Below are positions 7,550 through 15,522 of a stretch of 64,000 nucleotides of DNA, piece by piece. The number at the start of each line of letters is the position of its first letter. The stretch's first letter is position 1. This DNA comes from Lachnospiraceae bacterium (GTDB taxonomy: Bacteria; Bacillota; Clostridia; Lachnospirales; Lachnospiraceae). A program made the translations under genes and the position numbers. The stretch is taken from contig JAQVHQ010000003.1 in assembly GCA_028696165.1 (NCBI GenBank), positions 1 through 64,000 of the forward strand, read 5' to 3'. Below the pieces are notes generated by a model. That model had not been told where the DNA came from. It ran no database searches and saw only the letters and a list, made by a program, of their open reading frames with translations.

Positions 7550-8938
7550 GTGCCTATAAATGAAAGTCTGGTACAGGATATTGTACAAGAAGTTATGGCG
7601 AAAATGCAGATTGCAGATGCTTCCTCAGGGAAACACGGTGTGTTTACGGACATGAATGATGCAATTGCAGCGGCAAAAAAAGCTCAGCAGACGGTTCGTA
7701 GAATGTCTATGGATCAGAGAGAAAAAATCATCAGCATCATTCGACGCAAAACTAAAGAAAACGCAGAAATTATGGCCCGTATGGGTGTTGATGAAACCGG
7801 AATGGGCAATGTAGGCGATAAGATTTTAAAACATCATCTTGTAGCTGAAAAAGTTCCGGGAACAGAAGATATTAAGACAGAAGCTCTTTCAGGAGACAGA
7901 GGACTTACTTTAGTGGAGATGGGACCATTTGGAGTAATTGGTGCGATTACACCATGTACAAATCCAAGTGAAACTGTTTTATGCAATGCCATGGGGATGA
8001 TTGCAGGCGGCAATACCGTAGTATTTAATCCACATCCGGCAGCTATTAAAACTTCTATTTTCGCAATTAATCTGGTAAATGAAGCATCTATCGAAGCTGG
8101 AGGACCTGATAATGTGGCCTGTACAGTGGAAAATCCTACTTTAGATACCAGCAATGTAATGATGAAACACAAAGATATTCCATTGATTGCAGCAACAGGA
8201 GGTCCTGGTGTTGTAACAGCTGTATTATCCTCTGGCAAGAGAGGCATCGGTGCTGGTGCAGGTAATCCACCGGCATTAGTAGATGAGACAGCTGATATCC
8301 GTAAAGCAGCGCAGGATATTGTAAACGGATGTACATTCGATAACAATCTTCCTTGTATTGCAGAAAAGGAAATCGTGGCAATTGATAGTATTGCAGATGA
8401 ACTGCTTCACTATATGGTTACAGAACAGGGCTGTTATGTGATCAATAAGGAAGAGCAGGAGAAGTTAATATCAGTTGTACTGGCTAATGGACGTTTGAAT
8501 CGTAAATGTGTCGGAAGAAGCGCAAAAGTACTTCTCTCCATGATTGGCATTGATGTTCCGGACAATATTCGCTGTATTACATTCGAAGGTGAAAAAGAGC
8601 ATCCATTAATTGCAACAGAACTTATGATGCCAATACTTGGTATTGTTCGTGCAAAAGATTTCAGCGATGCTGTGGAAAAAGCAGTATGGTTAGAGCATGG
8701 AAACCGTCACTCAGCTCATATTCATTCCAAGAATGTTGACCGTATCACTACATATGCAAGAGCAATTGATACAGCAATCCTGGTTAAAAATGGCCCATCC
8801 TATGCTGCGTTAGGTTTTGGCGGAGAGAGTATCTGTACTTTCACCATCGCAAGCAGAACCGGTGAAGGATTAACCAGCGCAAGCACTTTTACTAAGAGAA
8901 GAAGATGCGTAATGCAGGATAGCTTGTGTATTCGATAG
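7550..8938 (+). CDS. pduP: CoA-acylating propionaldehyde dehydrogenase, microcompartment-targeted (PduP-like)
   Basis: A 462-residue aldehyde dehydrogenase that oxidises propionaldehyde with NAD and CoA to propionyl-CoA. The N-terminal amphipathic helix SLVQDIVQEVMAKM is the encapsulation peptide, followed by a short linker. The catalytic Cys is in NNLPCIAEKE, and GAITPCTNPSET, FNPHPAA and ATGGPGVV are family motifs of cofactor and CoA handling. The start is the GTG at 7550, six bases after AAAGGAGG; no better ATG precedes the helix. It lies 31 bp after the aldolase, whose own peptide is at the C-terminus instead. Confidence 0.93.
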   Translation: MPINESLVQDIVQEVMAKMQIADASSGKHGVFTDMNDAIAAAKKAQQTVRRMSMDQREKIISIIRRKTKENAEIMARMGVDETGMGNVGDKILKHHLVAEKVPGTEDIKTEALSGDRGLTLVEMGPFGVIGAITPCTNPSETVLCNAMGMIAGGNTVVFNPHPAAIKTSIFAINLVNEASIEAGGPDNVACTVENPTLDTSNVMMKHKDIPLIAATGGPGVVTAVLSSGKRGIGAGAGNPPALVDETADIRKAAQDIVNGCTFDNNLPCIAEKEIVAIDSIADELLHYMVTEQGCYVINKEEQEKLISVVLANGRLNRKCVGRSAKVLLSMIGIDVPDNIRCITFEGEKEHPLIATELMMPILGIVRAKDFSDAVEKAVWLEHGNRHSAHIHSKNVDRITTYARAIDTAILVKNGPSYAALGFGGESICTFTIASRTGEGLTSASTFTKRRRCVMQDSLCIR

Positions 8939-8952
8939 GAGGAAGATAAGAA

Positions 8953-10176
8953 ATGGATATGAATTCAGTTAATATTGAAGAGATAGTAAAGCAGGTACTT
9001 TCTGGTATGACCGGACAGGCACCGGCAGCTTCTGCTCCGGCAGCAGGCACATCAGCAGGCGGGGCAATCCCTGCAACAGCACATGTGGCAATGCTGACAG
9101 AGTTAGAGCATTATGAGATTAAAGAATTTCCAATGCCAGCCGTTGGAGATGATGATATTTTAGTTAAAGTTGAAGGCTGTGGTATCTGTGGAACAGATGC
9201 GCACGAATTCAAAAGAGACCCATTCAGTCTGATTCCAGTTGCACTGGGACATGAAGGAACTGGAGAAATCGTAAAAATGGGTAAAAACGTAACCAAAGAC
9301 AGTGCTGGAAAACCAGTAAAGCTTGGAGACAAAGTTGTTACCTGTATGATTTTTGCAGATGATCCTGATATTACCATGTATGACTTAAACAAACAGAACG
9401 TAGGAGCAGCTGATGTATACGGATTGTTACCAGATGATGATGTACATTTGAACGGATGGCTTTCAGATTATATTTTAATTCGTGGTGGATTAGGATCTAC
9501 TTTCTTTAATGTAAGTGATCTTGATTTGACTTCAAGAATTTTAATTGAGCCATGTGCAGTACTGATTCATGCAGTAGAGAGAGCTAAAACAACAGGTATC
9601 CTTCGCTTTAACAGCAGAGTTGCTGTTCAGGGATGTGGCCCAATCGGTCTGATTTGTATCGCAGTACTTAGAACAATGGGTATCGAGAATATCGTAGCTG
9701 TTGATGGTAATGAACAGAGACTTGCATTCGCTAAGAGAATGGGAGCTGAAACTTCTGTTAACTTTAAAGATTTCAAGGGTATCGAAGCATTAGCTGGTGG
9801 AGTAAAAGATGCATTTGGCGGACACCTTGCAGATTTTGCATTCCAGTGTACCGGTAATCCAATGGCACATTCTAATATTTACAAATTCATCCGCAACGGT
9901 GGAGGACTTTGCGAATTAGGATTCTTCATCAATGGTGGAGATGCTACTATTAATCCTCATTTTGATATCTGCTCAAAAGAAATCACAACAGTTGGTTCAT
10001 GGGTATATACATTAAGAGATTATGCAACTACTTTTGATTTCATTAAGAGAGCTCTTGGAATTGGACTTCCTTTGAAGGAATTAGTATCTGATACTTATCC
10101 ATTAGAGCAGATTAATGAAGCACATCAGAAGAACCTGGCTATGACAGGTCTTAAGATTGCAATTATTAATAAATAA
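8953..10176 (+). CDS. Zinc-dependent medium-chain alcohol dehydrogenase with N-terminal encapsulation peptide
   Basis: A 407-residue MDR-family alcohol dehydrogenase. The catalytic-zinc Cys is in GCGICGTDAHEF, with His-Glu in LGHEGTGE, and the Rossmann motif is GCGPIGLI. The first ~17 residues (VNIEEIVKQVLSGM) form an encapsulation-type helix, followed by an Ala/Pro/Gly-rich linker to about residue 36, so the enzyme is probably inside the shell. A likely job is reducing propionaldehyde to propanol while regenerating NAD for PduP. A second, unrelated iron-type dehydrogenase is encoded at 15523, so the split of labour between propanol and lactaldehyde reduction is open. Confidence 0.88.
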   Translation: MDMNSVNIEEIVKQVLSGMTGQAPAASAPAAGTSAGGAIPATAHVAMLTELEHYEIKEFPMPAVGDDDILVKVEGCGICGTDAHEFKRDPFSLIPVALGHEGTGEIVKMGKNVTKDSAGKPVKLGDKVVTCMIFADDPDITMYDLNKQNVGAADVYGLLPDDDVHLNGWLSDYILIRGGLGSTFFNVSDLDLTSRILIEPCAVLIHAVERAKTTGILRFNSRVAVQGCGPIGLICIAVLRTMGIENIVAVDGNEQRLAFAKRMGAETSVNFKDFKGIEALAGGVKDAFGGHLADFAFQCTGNPMAHSNIYKFIRNGGGLCELGFFINGGDATINPHFDICSKEITTVGSWVYTLRDYATTFDFIKRALGIGLPLKELVSDTYPLEQINEAHQKNLAMTGLKIAIINK

Positions 10177-10191
10177 TAGAAGGAGTTCCAT

Positions 10192-10506
10192 ATGGGTGAA
10201 GCTGTAGGAATCTTAGAAGTATTCGGACTTGCGACTGCATTTATGGCAGCAGATGCCGGATGCAAAGCGGCTGATGTACGCTTGGAAAATTTTGATAAGA
10301 ATAAGCCTGCCAATGCAGATTCACTTCCGGTTCCTCTTCTGGTATGCATTAAATTTCGAGGAAGCGTAGCTGCAGTTGAAGCAGCTATGGAAGCAGGAAT
10401 TGCTATGGCAGAATCCCGTACGGGAGTTGTTCAGCATTATATTATCCCGCATCCGACAGAGGATACGGAGAAAATGTTAAAATTAAATGCTTTTGATAAG
10501 AACTGA
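10192..10506 (+). CDS. BMC-H microcompartment shell protein
   Basis: A 104-residue single-domain shell protein with the BMC fold (GILEVFGLATAFMAADAGCKAADV at the start of the domain) and the usual C-terminal IIPHPTED. It would form hexameric tiles. The loop between the first two strands (residues ~30-50, ENFDKNKPANADSLP) is longer than in its neighbours, so its pore region is probably different from the other three BMC-H proteins. It starts 15 bp after the alcohol dehydrogenase with AGAAGGAG. Confidence 0.93.
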   Translation: MGEAVGILEVFGLATAFMAADAGCKAADVRLENFDKNKPANADSLPVPLLVCIKFRGSVAAVEAAMEAGIAMAESRTGVVQHYIIPHPTEDTEKMLKLNAFDKN

Positions 10507-10580
10507 TTCATGGTATGATGAAGGAAAGATAGTTGTTAAAAGCTGACAAAGAAAAAGAAAATCTATGGAGGATTTATAAA

Positions 10581-10856
10581 ATGGCACAGGAAGCATTAGG
10601 AATGATCGAAACAAGAGGACTTACCGCAGCAATCGAAGCTGCAGACGCAATGACAAAAGCAGCTGAAGTTACTTTAGTTGGTACTGAAAAAATCGGTTCT
10701 GGATTAGTAACTGTTATGGTACGTGGGGATGTAGGAGCTGTTAAAGCTGCTGTTGAAAGCGGATCCGTTGCAGCAAGCAGATTAGGTGAATTAGTTGCTA
10801 CACATGTAATTCCAAGACCACACAGCGACGTGGAGAAAATTCTTCCGACCATCTAA
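10581..10856 (+). CDS. BMC-H microcompartment shell protein (major type)
   Basis: A 91-residue canonical BMC-H hexamer protein of the PduA/PduJ type. It starts [13 protein letters not shown], has the pore loop KIGSGLV and ends [13 protein letters not shown]. The true start is the ATG at 10581 with GGAGG upstream; an in-frame start 48 bp earlier has no ribosome site and adds non-family sequence. It is nearly the twin of the C-terminal domain encoded at 11454-11732, so the two genes are paralogous copies within the operon. Confidence 0.95.
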   Translation: MAQEALGMIETRGLTAAIEAADAMTKAAEVTLVGTEKIGSGLVTVMVRGDVGAVKAAVESGSVAASRLGELVATHVIPRPHSDVEKILPTI

Positions 10857-10874
10857 TAGCAAAGGAGTATTTTC

Positions 10875-11159
10875 ATGGGAAAATCATATGGCTTTATTGA
10901 AATCCCCGGAGTGGTTGCAGCTGTAAACGCTTTAGATATAATGTTAAAGACTGCAGATGTGGAACTTGCTACCTGGGAGAGGAAATTAGGTGGAAGATTG
11001 GTTACGCTGGTTATACAGGGAGACGTTTCCGCTGTGACGGAAGCTGTTGAAGTGGCACAAGGCAAAGCAATCAAGAAACCTGTATCATATGGTGTAATTG
11101 CAAATCCCCATGAGGAGATAGTACGATTGATTGAAAAAAGTGCCAGCCGGTTTAAATAA
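10875..11159 (+). CDS. BMC-H microcompartment shell protein (divergent paralog)
   Basis: A 94-residue BMC-H protein (SYGFIEIPGVVAAVNALDIM at the start, pore loop KLGGRLV, GVIANPHEE near the end). The pore Gly-Gly-Arg replaces the Gly-Ser-Gly of the main tile, suggesting a wider or more basic pore. It lies 18 bp after the previous shell gene, with AAAGGAG before the ATG. A hairpin (11161-11205) separates it from the tailed shell gene. Confidence 0.92.
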   Translation: MGKSYGFIEIPGVVAAVNALDIMLKTADVELATWERKLGGRLVTLVIQGDVSAVTEAVEVAQGKAIKKPVSYGVIANPHEEIVRLIEKSASRFK

Positions 11160-11160
11160 T

Positions 11161-11205
11161 AGCCTGGCTGAACACAAGTCAAGTACTTATACAGTTACCC
11201 AGGCT
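11161..11205 (+). other. Intercistronic hairpin between shell genes
   Basis: AGCCTGG (11161-11167) pairs with CCAGGCT (11199-11205) around a 31-base loop. It is not followed by a clean T-run. It may set RNA stability or dampen expression of the tailed shell gene just downstream. Confidence 0.45.
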
Positions 11206-11228
11206 GAATATTTTTGGAGGACCAAAAG

Positions 11229-11732
11229 ATGGCAGAAGTAAAGAAGACAACTGCGAAAGCAAGTACCCCTGCAAAAGCTGCACCAGCAGTTAAAAAAACA
11301 GCAGCGGCTGCGAAGAAAGCTGCACCGGCAGCCAGAAAGACAACCGCAGCATCAAAAAAAGCAGAGACAGCAGCAGTTGTAAAAAATGATACAAACAGCA
11401 GTTCAAATAGTAATGGTAATTCTAACACAGTAGTGAAAAAGGAGGAAAAAAGAATGGCACAGGAAGCATTAGGAATGGTTGAAACAAGAGGTTTAGTAGC
11501 AGCTGTAGAAGCAGCAGATGCTATGTGTAAAGCAGCTAATGTTACTTTAGTTGGAACAGAAAGAATCGGTTCTGGATTAGTAACTGTTATGGTACGTGGA
11601 GATGTAGGAGCTGTTAAATCAGCTGTTGAATCAGGAGCTAGCAGCGCAAGCAGATTAGGCGAATTAGTTGCTACACACGTAATCCCAAGACCACATACTG
11701 ACGTAGAGATGATTTTACCTAAATTAAAATAA
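11229..11732 (+). CDS. BMC-H shell protein with long Lys/Ala-rich N-terminal tail; internal start at 11454
   Basis: A 167-residue protein made of two parts. Residues 1-~52 are almost only Ala, Lys, Thr and Pro, with repeated KKAAPA-like runs as in histone H1; residues ~53-75 are a Ser/Asn linker. Residues 76-167 are a canonical BMC-H domain ([13 protein letters not shown], pore KIGSGLV-like RIGSGLV). The start is the ATG at 11229 after GGAGG. A second ribosome site, AAAGGAGG at 11438-11445, stands eight bases before an in-frame ATG at 11454, giving a normal 92-residue shell tile. The gene therefore probably makes a tailed and an untailed subunit. BMC-H termini generally face the cytosolic side, so the basic tail could bind nucleic acid, polyphosphate or another partner; that is inference. 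Confidence 0.88.
   Translation: MAEVKKTTAKASTPAKAAPAVKKTAAAAKKAAPAARKTTAASKKAETAAVVKNDTNSSSNSNGNSNTVVKKEEKRMAQEALGMVETRGLVAAVEAADAMCKAANVTLVGTERIGSGLVTVMVRGDVGAVKSAVESGASSASRLGELVATHVIPRPHTDVEMILPKLK
11438..11456 (+). promoter_or_regulatory. Internal ribosome binding site and start codon inside the tailed shell gene
   Basis: AAAGGAGG (11438-11445) is followed by eight bases and an in-frame ATG (11454-11456). Translation from here gives [13 protein letters not shown], the same opening as the stand-alone shell protein at 10581. Shine-Dalgarno strength and spacing are better than at most starts in the operon. Confidence 0.8.
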
Positions 11733-11756
11733 TCAGGCGATTCATTCCTTCATTGC

Positions 11757-11780
11757 ATCCGGCCTCTTCGGAGACCGGAT
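11757..11780 (+). other. Hairpin with UUCG tetraloop between shell gene and pduL
   Basis: ATCCGG-c-CTC-TTCG-GAG-a-CCGGAT forms a stable stem with a TTCG loop. It has no T-run and is followed directly by the pduL start region, so it is more likely an RNA-stability or processing element than a terminator. Confidence 0.6.
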
Positions 11781-11799
11781 ATAATGATTTGCCACTCTT

Positions 11800-12483
11800 A
11801 TGAAAGGGCAAACTCACGAAGAAAGAGTAGGTGTCAACTTGGAAACGAAAAACATTGAATTAATTACAAGAATGGTTATGGAAGCTATGGCGAAAAATGA
11901 TGCTCCTACAAAAGGATATCTGGTTCCCATCGGCGTCTCTGCCAGACATATACATCTGACCCAGGAGCATGTGGAAGCATTATTTGGTCCTGGATATCAG
12001 TTGACCAAGAAAAAAGAATTGATGGGCGGACAGTTTGCGTCCAATGAAACAGTGACCATCGTAGGTTTAAAATTGCGTGCCATTGAAAATGTGCGAATCC
12101 TTGGTCCGGTTCGTTCGGCATCTCAGGTAGAAGTATCATCTACCGATGCAATTAAACTTGGAGTAAAAGCTCCGATTCGTGAATCAGGAAATGTGGCAGG
12201 TTCGGCACCAATTGCTATAGTCGGACCCAAAGGTGCAATTTACCTTGAAGAAGGCTGTATTGTAGCCATGAGACATATACATATGTCACCACAGGATGCA
12301 CAGGCTGCAGGAGTTCATGATGGAGACATCGTATCAGTGAAAGCGGATAATGAGAGAGGAACAATCTTTAATCATGTTAAGATTCGTGTTCACGATACAT
12401 TTACTTTAGAAATGCATATCGATACGGATGAAGCAAATGCAAGTAAAATTGCAACAGGTGATACAGTGACTATTATTAAATAA
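11800..12483 (+). CDS. pduL: Microcompartment phosphate propanoyltransferase (PduL-like)
   Basis: A PduL-family phosphotransacylase that turns propionyl-CoA and phosphate into propionyl-phosphate, recycling CoA inside the shell. Two PduL repeats carry the zinc-ligand motifs SARHIHLT and MRHIHMSP. The N-terminal helix ELITRMVMEAMAKN is an encapsulation peptide. The ATG at 11800 lacks a ribosome site. A TTG at 11839 lies five bases after AGTAGGTG and directly before the peptide, so the real protein may be 214 rather than 227 residues. No propionate or acetate kinase gene is in the window. Confidence 0.92.
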   Translation: MKGQTHEERVGVNLETKNIELITRMVMEAMAKNDAPTKGYLVPIGVSARHIHLTQEHVEALFGPGYQLTKKKELMGGQFASNETVTIVGLKLRAIENVRILGPVRSASQVEVSSTDAIKLGVKAPIRESGNVAGSAPIAIVGPKGAIYLEEGCIVAMRHIHMSPQDAQAAGVHDGDIVSVKADNERGTIFNHVKIRVHDTFTLEMHIDTDEANASKIATGDTVTIIK

Positions 12484-12545
12484 TAAAGTCCTTTATCAGA
12501 CGCTGCCCATCCGGTTGTGTGATTGCGCAGACAATGGAGGTAGAC

Positions 12546-12815
12546 ATGATTGTAGGAAAAGTTGTAGGTAGTATAGTTTCTACTAGAAAATGTGATAATT
12601 TAGTTGGCAACAAGTTTATGATAGTAGAACCAGTTGAGAAGATGAAATCACATACGGATCAGTTTGTCGCTATAGACAATATCGGCGCTGGTATCGGCGA
12701 GATTGTATTGGTTGCGCAAGGCAGTGCGGCAAGAATTGGGTGTGGTTTAGAAACTGCACCTGTTGATGCTGCAATAGTTGGAATCGTAGATGATGGTGCA
12801 GGATTGGAGTTATAG
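12546..12815 (+). CDS. BMC-P pentameric vertex protein (EutN/CcmL family)
   Basis: An 89-residue EutN/CcmL-family protein that forms pentamers capping the shell vertices. It opens MIVGKVVGSIVSTRKCDN and has the family motifs AIDNIGAGIGEIVLVAQGSAAR and DAAIVGIVD. The start is the ATG at 12546 after TGGAGG; the frame is open further upstream but the extra residues are not family sequence. The stop is two bases before the PduS-like ATG, so translation is probably coupled. Confidence 0.95.
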   Translation: MIVGKVVGSIVSTRKCDNLVGNKFMIVEPVEKMKSHTDQFVAIDNIGAGIGEIVLVAQGSAARIGCGLETAPVDAAIVGIVDDGAGLEL

Positions 12816-12816
12816 C

Positions 12817-14151
12817 ATGGAGATTAAAGAATTAAGCAAAATTTTGCAGGAAAATGGTATCGTAGGAGCAGGTGGTGCCGGATTTCCAACATATGCTAAG
12901 TTGGATGAAAGAGCTGAGACCATTTTACTTAACTGTGCTGAGTGCGAACCATTGTTAAAATTACATAGACAGCTGTTGGAACAGCATGCTTATGAAATTA
13001 CAAAAACATTCAGTATGATTGCCGATGTAGTAGATGCGAAGGAAGCAATCATTTGTATTAAAAAAGAATATAAGGCAACAATTGCTGCGCTGCAGCAGTG
13101 CGTAGGAGAATTCCCTAAGGTTCGTATACACTTATTAGATGGTGTCTATCCAATGGGTGATGAAGTTGTCATGATATATGAAGCAACCAGAAAAGTGGTT
13201 CGTCCGGGAGGACTTCCTATTGAAACCGGAGTTGCGGTATTTAATGTAGAGACTGTTTATAATGCATATCGTGCTTTGGAGTTAAATCATCCTGTTACAG
13301 ATAAAGTAGTGTCTGTAGTGGCAGAAGTCTCAAAACCAGTTACAGTTCGTGTACCTTTGGGATGTACCATTCAGGATGTGGTTAATCTGGCTGGTGTTAC
13401 AACTACCAAGGATCCGGTTTACTTTGTAGGCGGACCTATGATGGGTAATATTGGTTTGGCAGATCAACCGGTAACCAAGACAACGAATGCAATTTTGGTA
13501 TTACCAAAGGATCATTTAATTATACAGAAAAAGCAGAGAAAAGCTTCCATCGATTTAAATCGTGCAGCCTCCATCTGTTGTCAGTGTCAGATGTGTACTG
13601 ATTTATGTCCAAGACATGCGCTGGGACATCCAATCGAGCCACACAAATTTATGAGAAGTGCATCAAATCAGGATTTTCAGAATACCAATGTATTTATTAA
13701 TACTATGTTCTGCAGTTCCTGTGGCTTATGCGAGATGTACTCATGTCCACAAGGACTTGCACCTCGTTCTTTGATGGCAGATTATAAGATGGGCCTTCGC
13801 AAAGCTGGAGTGAAACCACCGCAGGGTGTTGTTCCGGCTCCGGTAAGAGATGAGATTCGTGAGTTTAGAAAAGCTCCGGAAGAACGTCTCGAAGCAAGAT
13901 TAGGCCTGACAAAGTATAATACGGATGCACCGCTTAATGATACGGTTGTTCCTATGAGTACTGTTAAAATACTTCTTAGCCAGCATATTGGTGCTCCGGC
14001 AGCAGCCATAACAGCTGTTGGAGATGTGGTAGAAGAAGGTCAGATGATTGCAAAACCAGGTAATGGTTTAAGTGTAGCAATTCATGCTTCTATCAGTGGC
14101 AAAGTAGTTGAAGTAACTGACAGATATATAAAGATTCAAAGAATGAATTAG
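12817..14151 (+). CDS. pduS: RnfC-like iron-sulfur flavoprotein of microcompartments (PduS-like)
   Basis: A 444-residue PduS-type protein. The N-terminus has the RnfC/complex I 51-kDa type nucleotide/FMN motif GAGGAGFPTYAK, and NCAECEP follows. Two [4Fe-4S] motifs are present: CCQCQMCTDLCPRHA and CSSCGLCEMYSCPQG. The end is a small barrel-sandwich domain. PduS is known as a cobalamin reductase in B12-dependent compartments. The dehydratase here is a glycyl radical enzyme, so a redox-balancing or electron-export role with the Cys-pored BMC-T next door is more likely. The start is the ATG at 12817, just after the BMC-P stop. Confidence 0.92.
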   Translation: MEIKELSKILQENGIVGAGGAGFPTYAKLDERAETILLNCAECEPLLKLHRQLLEQHAYEITKTFSMIADVVDAKEAIICIKKEYKATIAALQQCVGEFPKVRIHLLDGVYPMGDEVVMIYEATRKVVRPGGLPIETGVAVFNVETVYNAYRALELNHPVTDKVVSVVAEVSKPVTVRVPLGCTIQDVVNLAGVTTTKDPVYFVGGPMMGNIGLADQPVTKTTNAILVLPKDHLIIQKKQRKASIDLNRAASICCQCQMCTDLCPRHALGHPIEPHKFMRSASNQDFQNTNVFINTMFCSSCGLCEMYSCPQGLAPRSLMADYKMGLRKAGVKPPQGVVPAPVRDEIREFRKAPEERLEARLGLTKYNTDAPLNDTVVPMSTVKILLSQHIGAPAAAITAVGDVVEEGQMIAKPGNGLSVAIHASISGKVVEVTDRYIKIQRMN

Positions 14152-14168
14152 AAAGGACGTGGACTTAA

Positions 14169-14717
14169 ATGAGTAAAGCAATCGGAATGATTGAATTTAA
14201 AACCGTTTCTTCCGGTATAACCGCAGCAGATACTATGGTTAAAACCGCTGAAGTAGACATCATTGAAGCGCAGACAGTATGTCCTGGAAAATACATTGCA
14301 ATCGTAACAGGCGACTTAAGTGCTGTAAAAGCAGCTGTAGATGCAGCGGAGGCTCAGTATCCAGAGCAGATGATTGATAACTTTGTGTTGGGTAATCCTC
14401 ATGAAGATATATTCCCTGCAATCTATGGTGCAACCAATATAGAAAGTGTCAGCGCACTTGGAATATTAGAAACTTATGATGCGGCTTCGATTATTGTAGC
14501 TGCAGACGTAGCTGCAAAAACAGCTATTGTAGATTTGATTGAACTTCGTATTGCCAAAGGTATGTGCGGAAAATCTTATATGCTGATTACAGGTGAAGTT
14601 TCAGCAGTTTCTGCTGCTATAGAGAAAGCAAAAGCTTCTATTCAGCCAAGAGGCATGTTCTTAGATTCTTCGGTTATTGCACATCCGGACAAACAGATGA
14701 TTCAATCCATTCTGTAA
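14169..14717 (+). CDS. pduT: BMC-T tandem-domain shell protein with Cys at both pores (PduT-like)
   Basis: A 182-residue protein of two fused BMC domains (AIGMIEFKTVSSGITAAD at the start, SALGILETYDAASIIVAAD at ~95), which would form pseudohexameric trimers. The pore loop of the first domain is TVCPGKY, with Cys where other tiles have Gly/Ser. PduT uses a Cys there to hold a [4Fe-4S] cluster at the trimer axis. The second domain also has Cys at the same place (GMCGKSY). Its position directly after the PduS-like protein supports an electron conduit across the shell. Confidence 0.92.
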   Translation: MSKAIGMIEFKTVSSGITAADTMVKTAEVDIIEAQTVCPGKYIAIVTGDLSAVKAAVDAAEAQYPEQMIDNFVLGNPHEDIFPAIYGATNIESVSALGILETYDAASIIVAADVAAKTAIVDLIELRIAKGMCGKSYMLITGEVSAVSAAIEKAKASIQPRGMFLDSSVIAHPDKQMIQSIL

Positions 14718-14739
14718 TAGCAGGAAGGGGGCAGGTTGT

Positions 14740-15507
14740 ATGTTAGCACTTGAACGAAGAAATCTCATATTAGAAAAACTACAGGAAGATAAACGTGTAG
14801 TGGTTAGTGAGCTAAGTCAGCTTTACAACGTGTCAGAAGAAACAATTCGTAGAGATTTAGATAAGTTAGACCGGGATGGTCTTGCTATTAAAAGCTATGG
14901 TGGTGCTATCATTAATGAGAGCACCAGTATAGATATGCCTTTTAACGTGAGAAAAAACAGAAATGTATCCGGTAAACAGAAAATTGGAGAAATCGTGGCC
15001 AGTCTTATCCATGATGGTGATCACATTATGCTGGATGCCAGTACAACGGCTGTATTTATTGCTAAAGCAATCAAGTTAAAAGAGCGTTTAACAGTTATTA
15101 CTAATTCGATTGAGGTGATGATTGAATTATCTGATGTATCTGAATGGACAATTATTTCCTCAGGAGGAACCTTAAAAGAAGGATATCTTGCACTGGTAGG
15201 ACCACTGGCTGTGCAGGGGTTGAGTTCTTATAATGTAGATACTTGTTTCTTTTCGTGTAAAGGTTTTGAATTGAATAAGGGATTTACTGATTCGAATGAA
15301 CAATTTTCTCAGGCAAAACAGGTTATGATTCAGTGTGCAAAGAAAAGAGTTCTTGCTATTGATAATTCGAAGTTTGGAACTATTTCTTTTTCTAAAGCTG
15401 GAGATTTTAAGGATATTGATGTGGTTGTAACGGATCAAAGACCAGATGAGATTTGGATGGAGACCTTTAAAAATCATGGAATAGAATGCCTCTACCCAGA
15501 GGATTAG
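14740..15507 (+). CDS. DeoR-family transcriptional regulator
   Basis: A 255-residue regulator with the DeoR winged helix at the N-terminus (RRNLILEKLQEDKRVVVSEL, then the recognition helix SEETIRRDLDKLD). The C-terminal part is a ribose-isomerase-like sensor domain (ASTTAVFIAKAI, TVITNSIEV, NSKFG). DeoR proteins usually repress sugar operons and respond to a phosphorylated sugar. Placed between the shell genes and the last dehydrogenase of the operon, it is the obvious candidate for control by fuculose- or rhamnulose-1-phosphate. Start ATG follows AGGAAGGGGG. Confidence 0.92.
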   Translation: MLALERRNLILEKLQEDKRVVVSELSQLYNVSEETIRRDLDKLDRDGLAIKSYGGAIINESTSIDMPFNVRKNRNVSGKQKIGEIVASLIHDGDHIMLDASTTAVFIAKAIKLKERLTVITNSIEVMIELSDVSEWTIISSGGTLKEGYLALVGPLAVQGLSSYNVDTCFFSCKGFELNKGFTDSNEQFSQAKQVMIQCAKKRVLAIDNSKFGTISFSKAGDFKDIDVVVTDQRPDEIWMETFKNHGIECLYPED

Positions 15508-15522
15508 GGGAGAACGAGCAGT

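Noticed and set aside
8136..8381. Opposite-strand open frames inside pduP and many other genes
   Set aside because: They are shadows of strong coding genes, without ribosome sites or family features.
11214..11228. TTG start for the tailed shell protein
   Set aside because: It lies inside the GGAGG ribosome site of the ATG at 11229.
12817..14151. Evidence for a cobalamin-dependent dehydratase or a cobalamin riboswitch
   Set aside because: The only dehydratase is a glycyl radical enzyme, and I found no B12-box-like leader in the operon.
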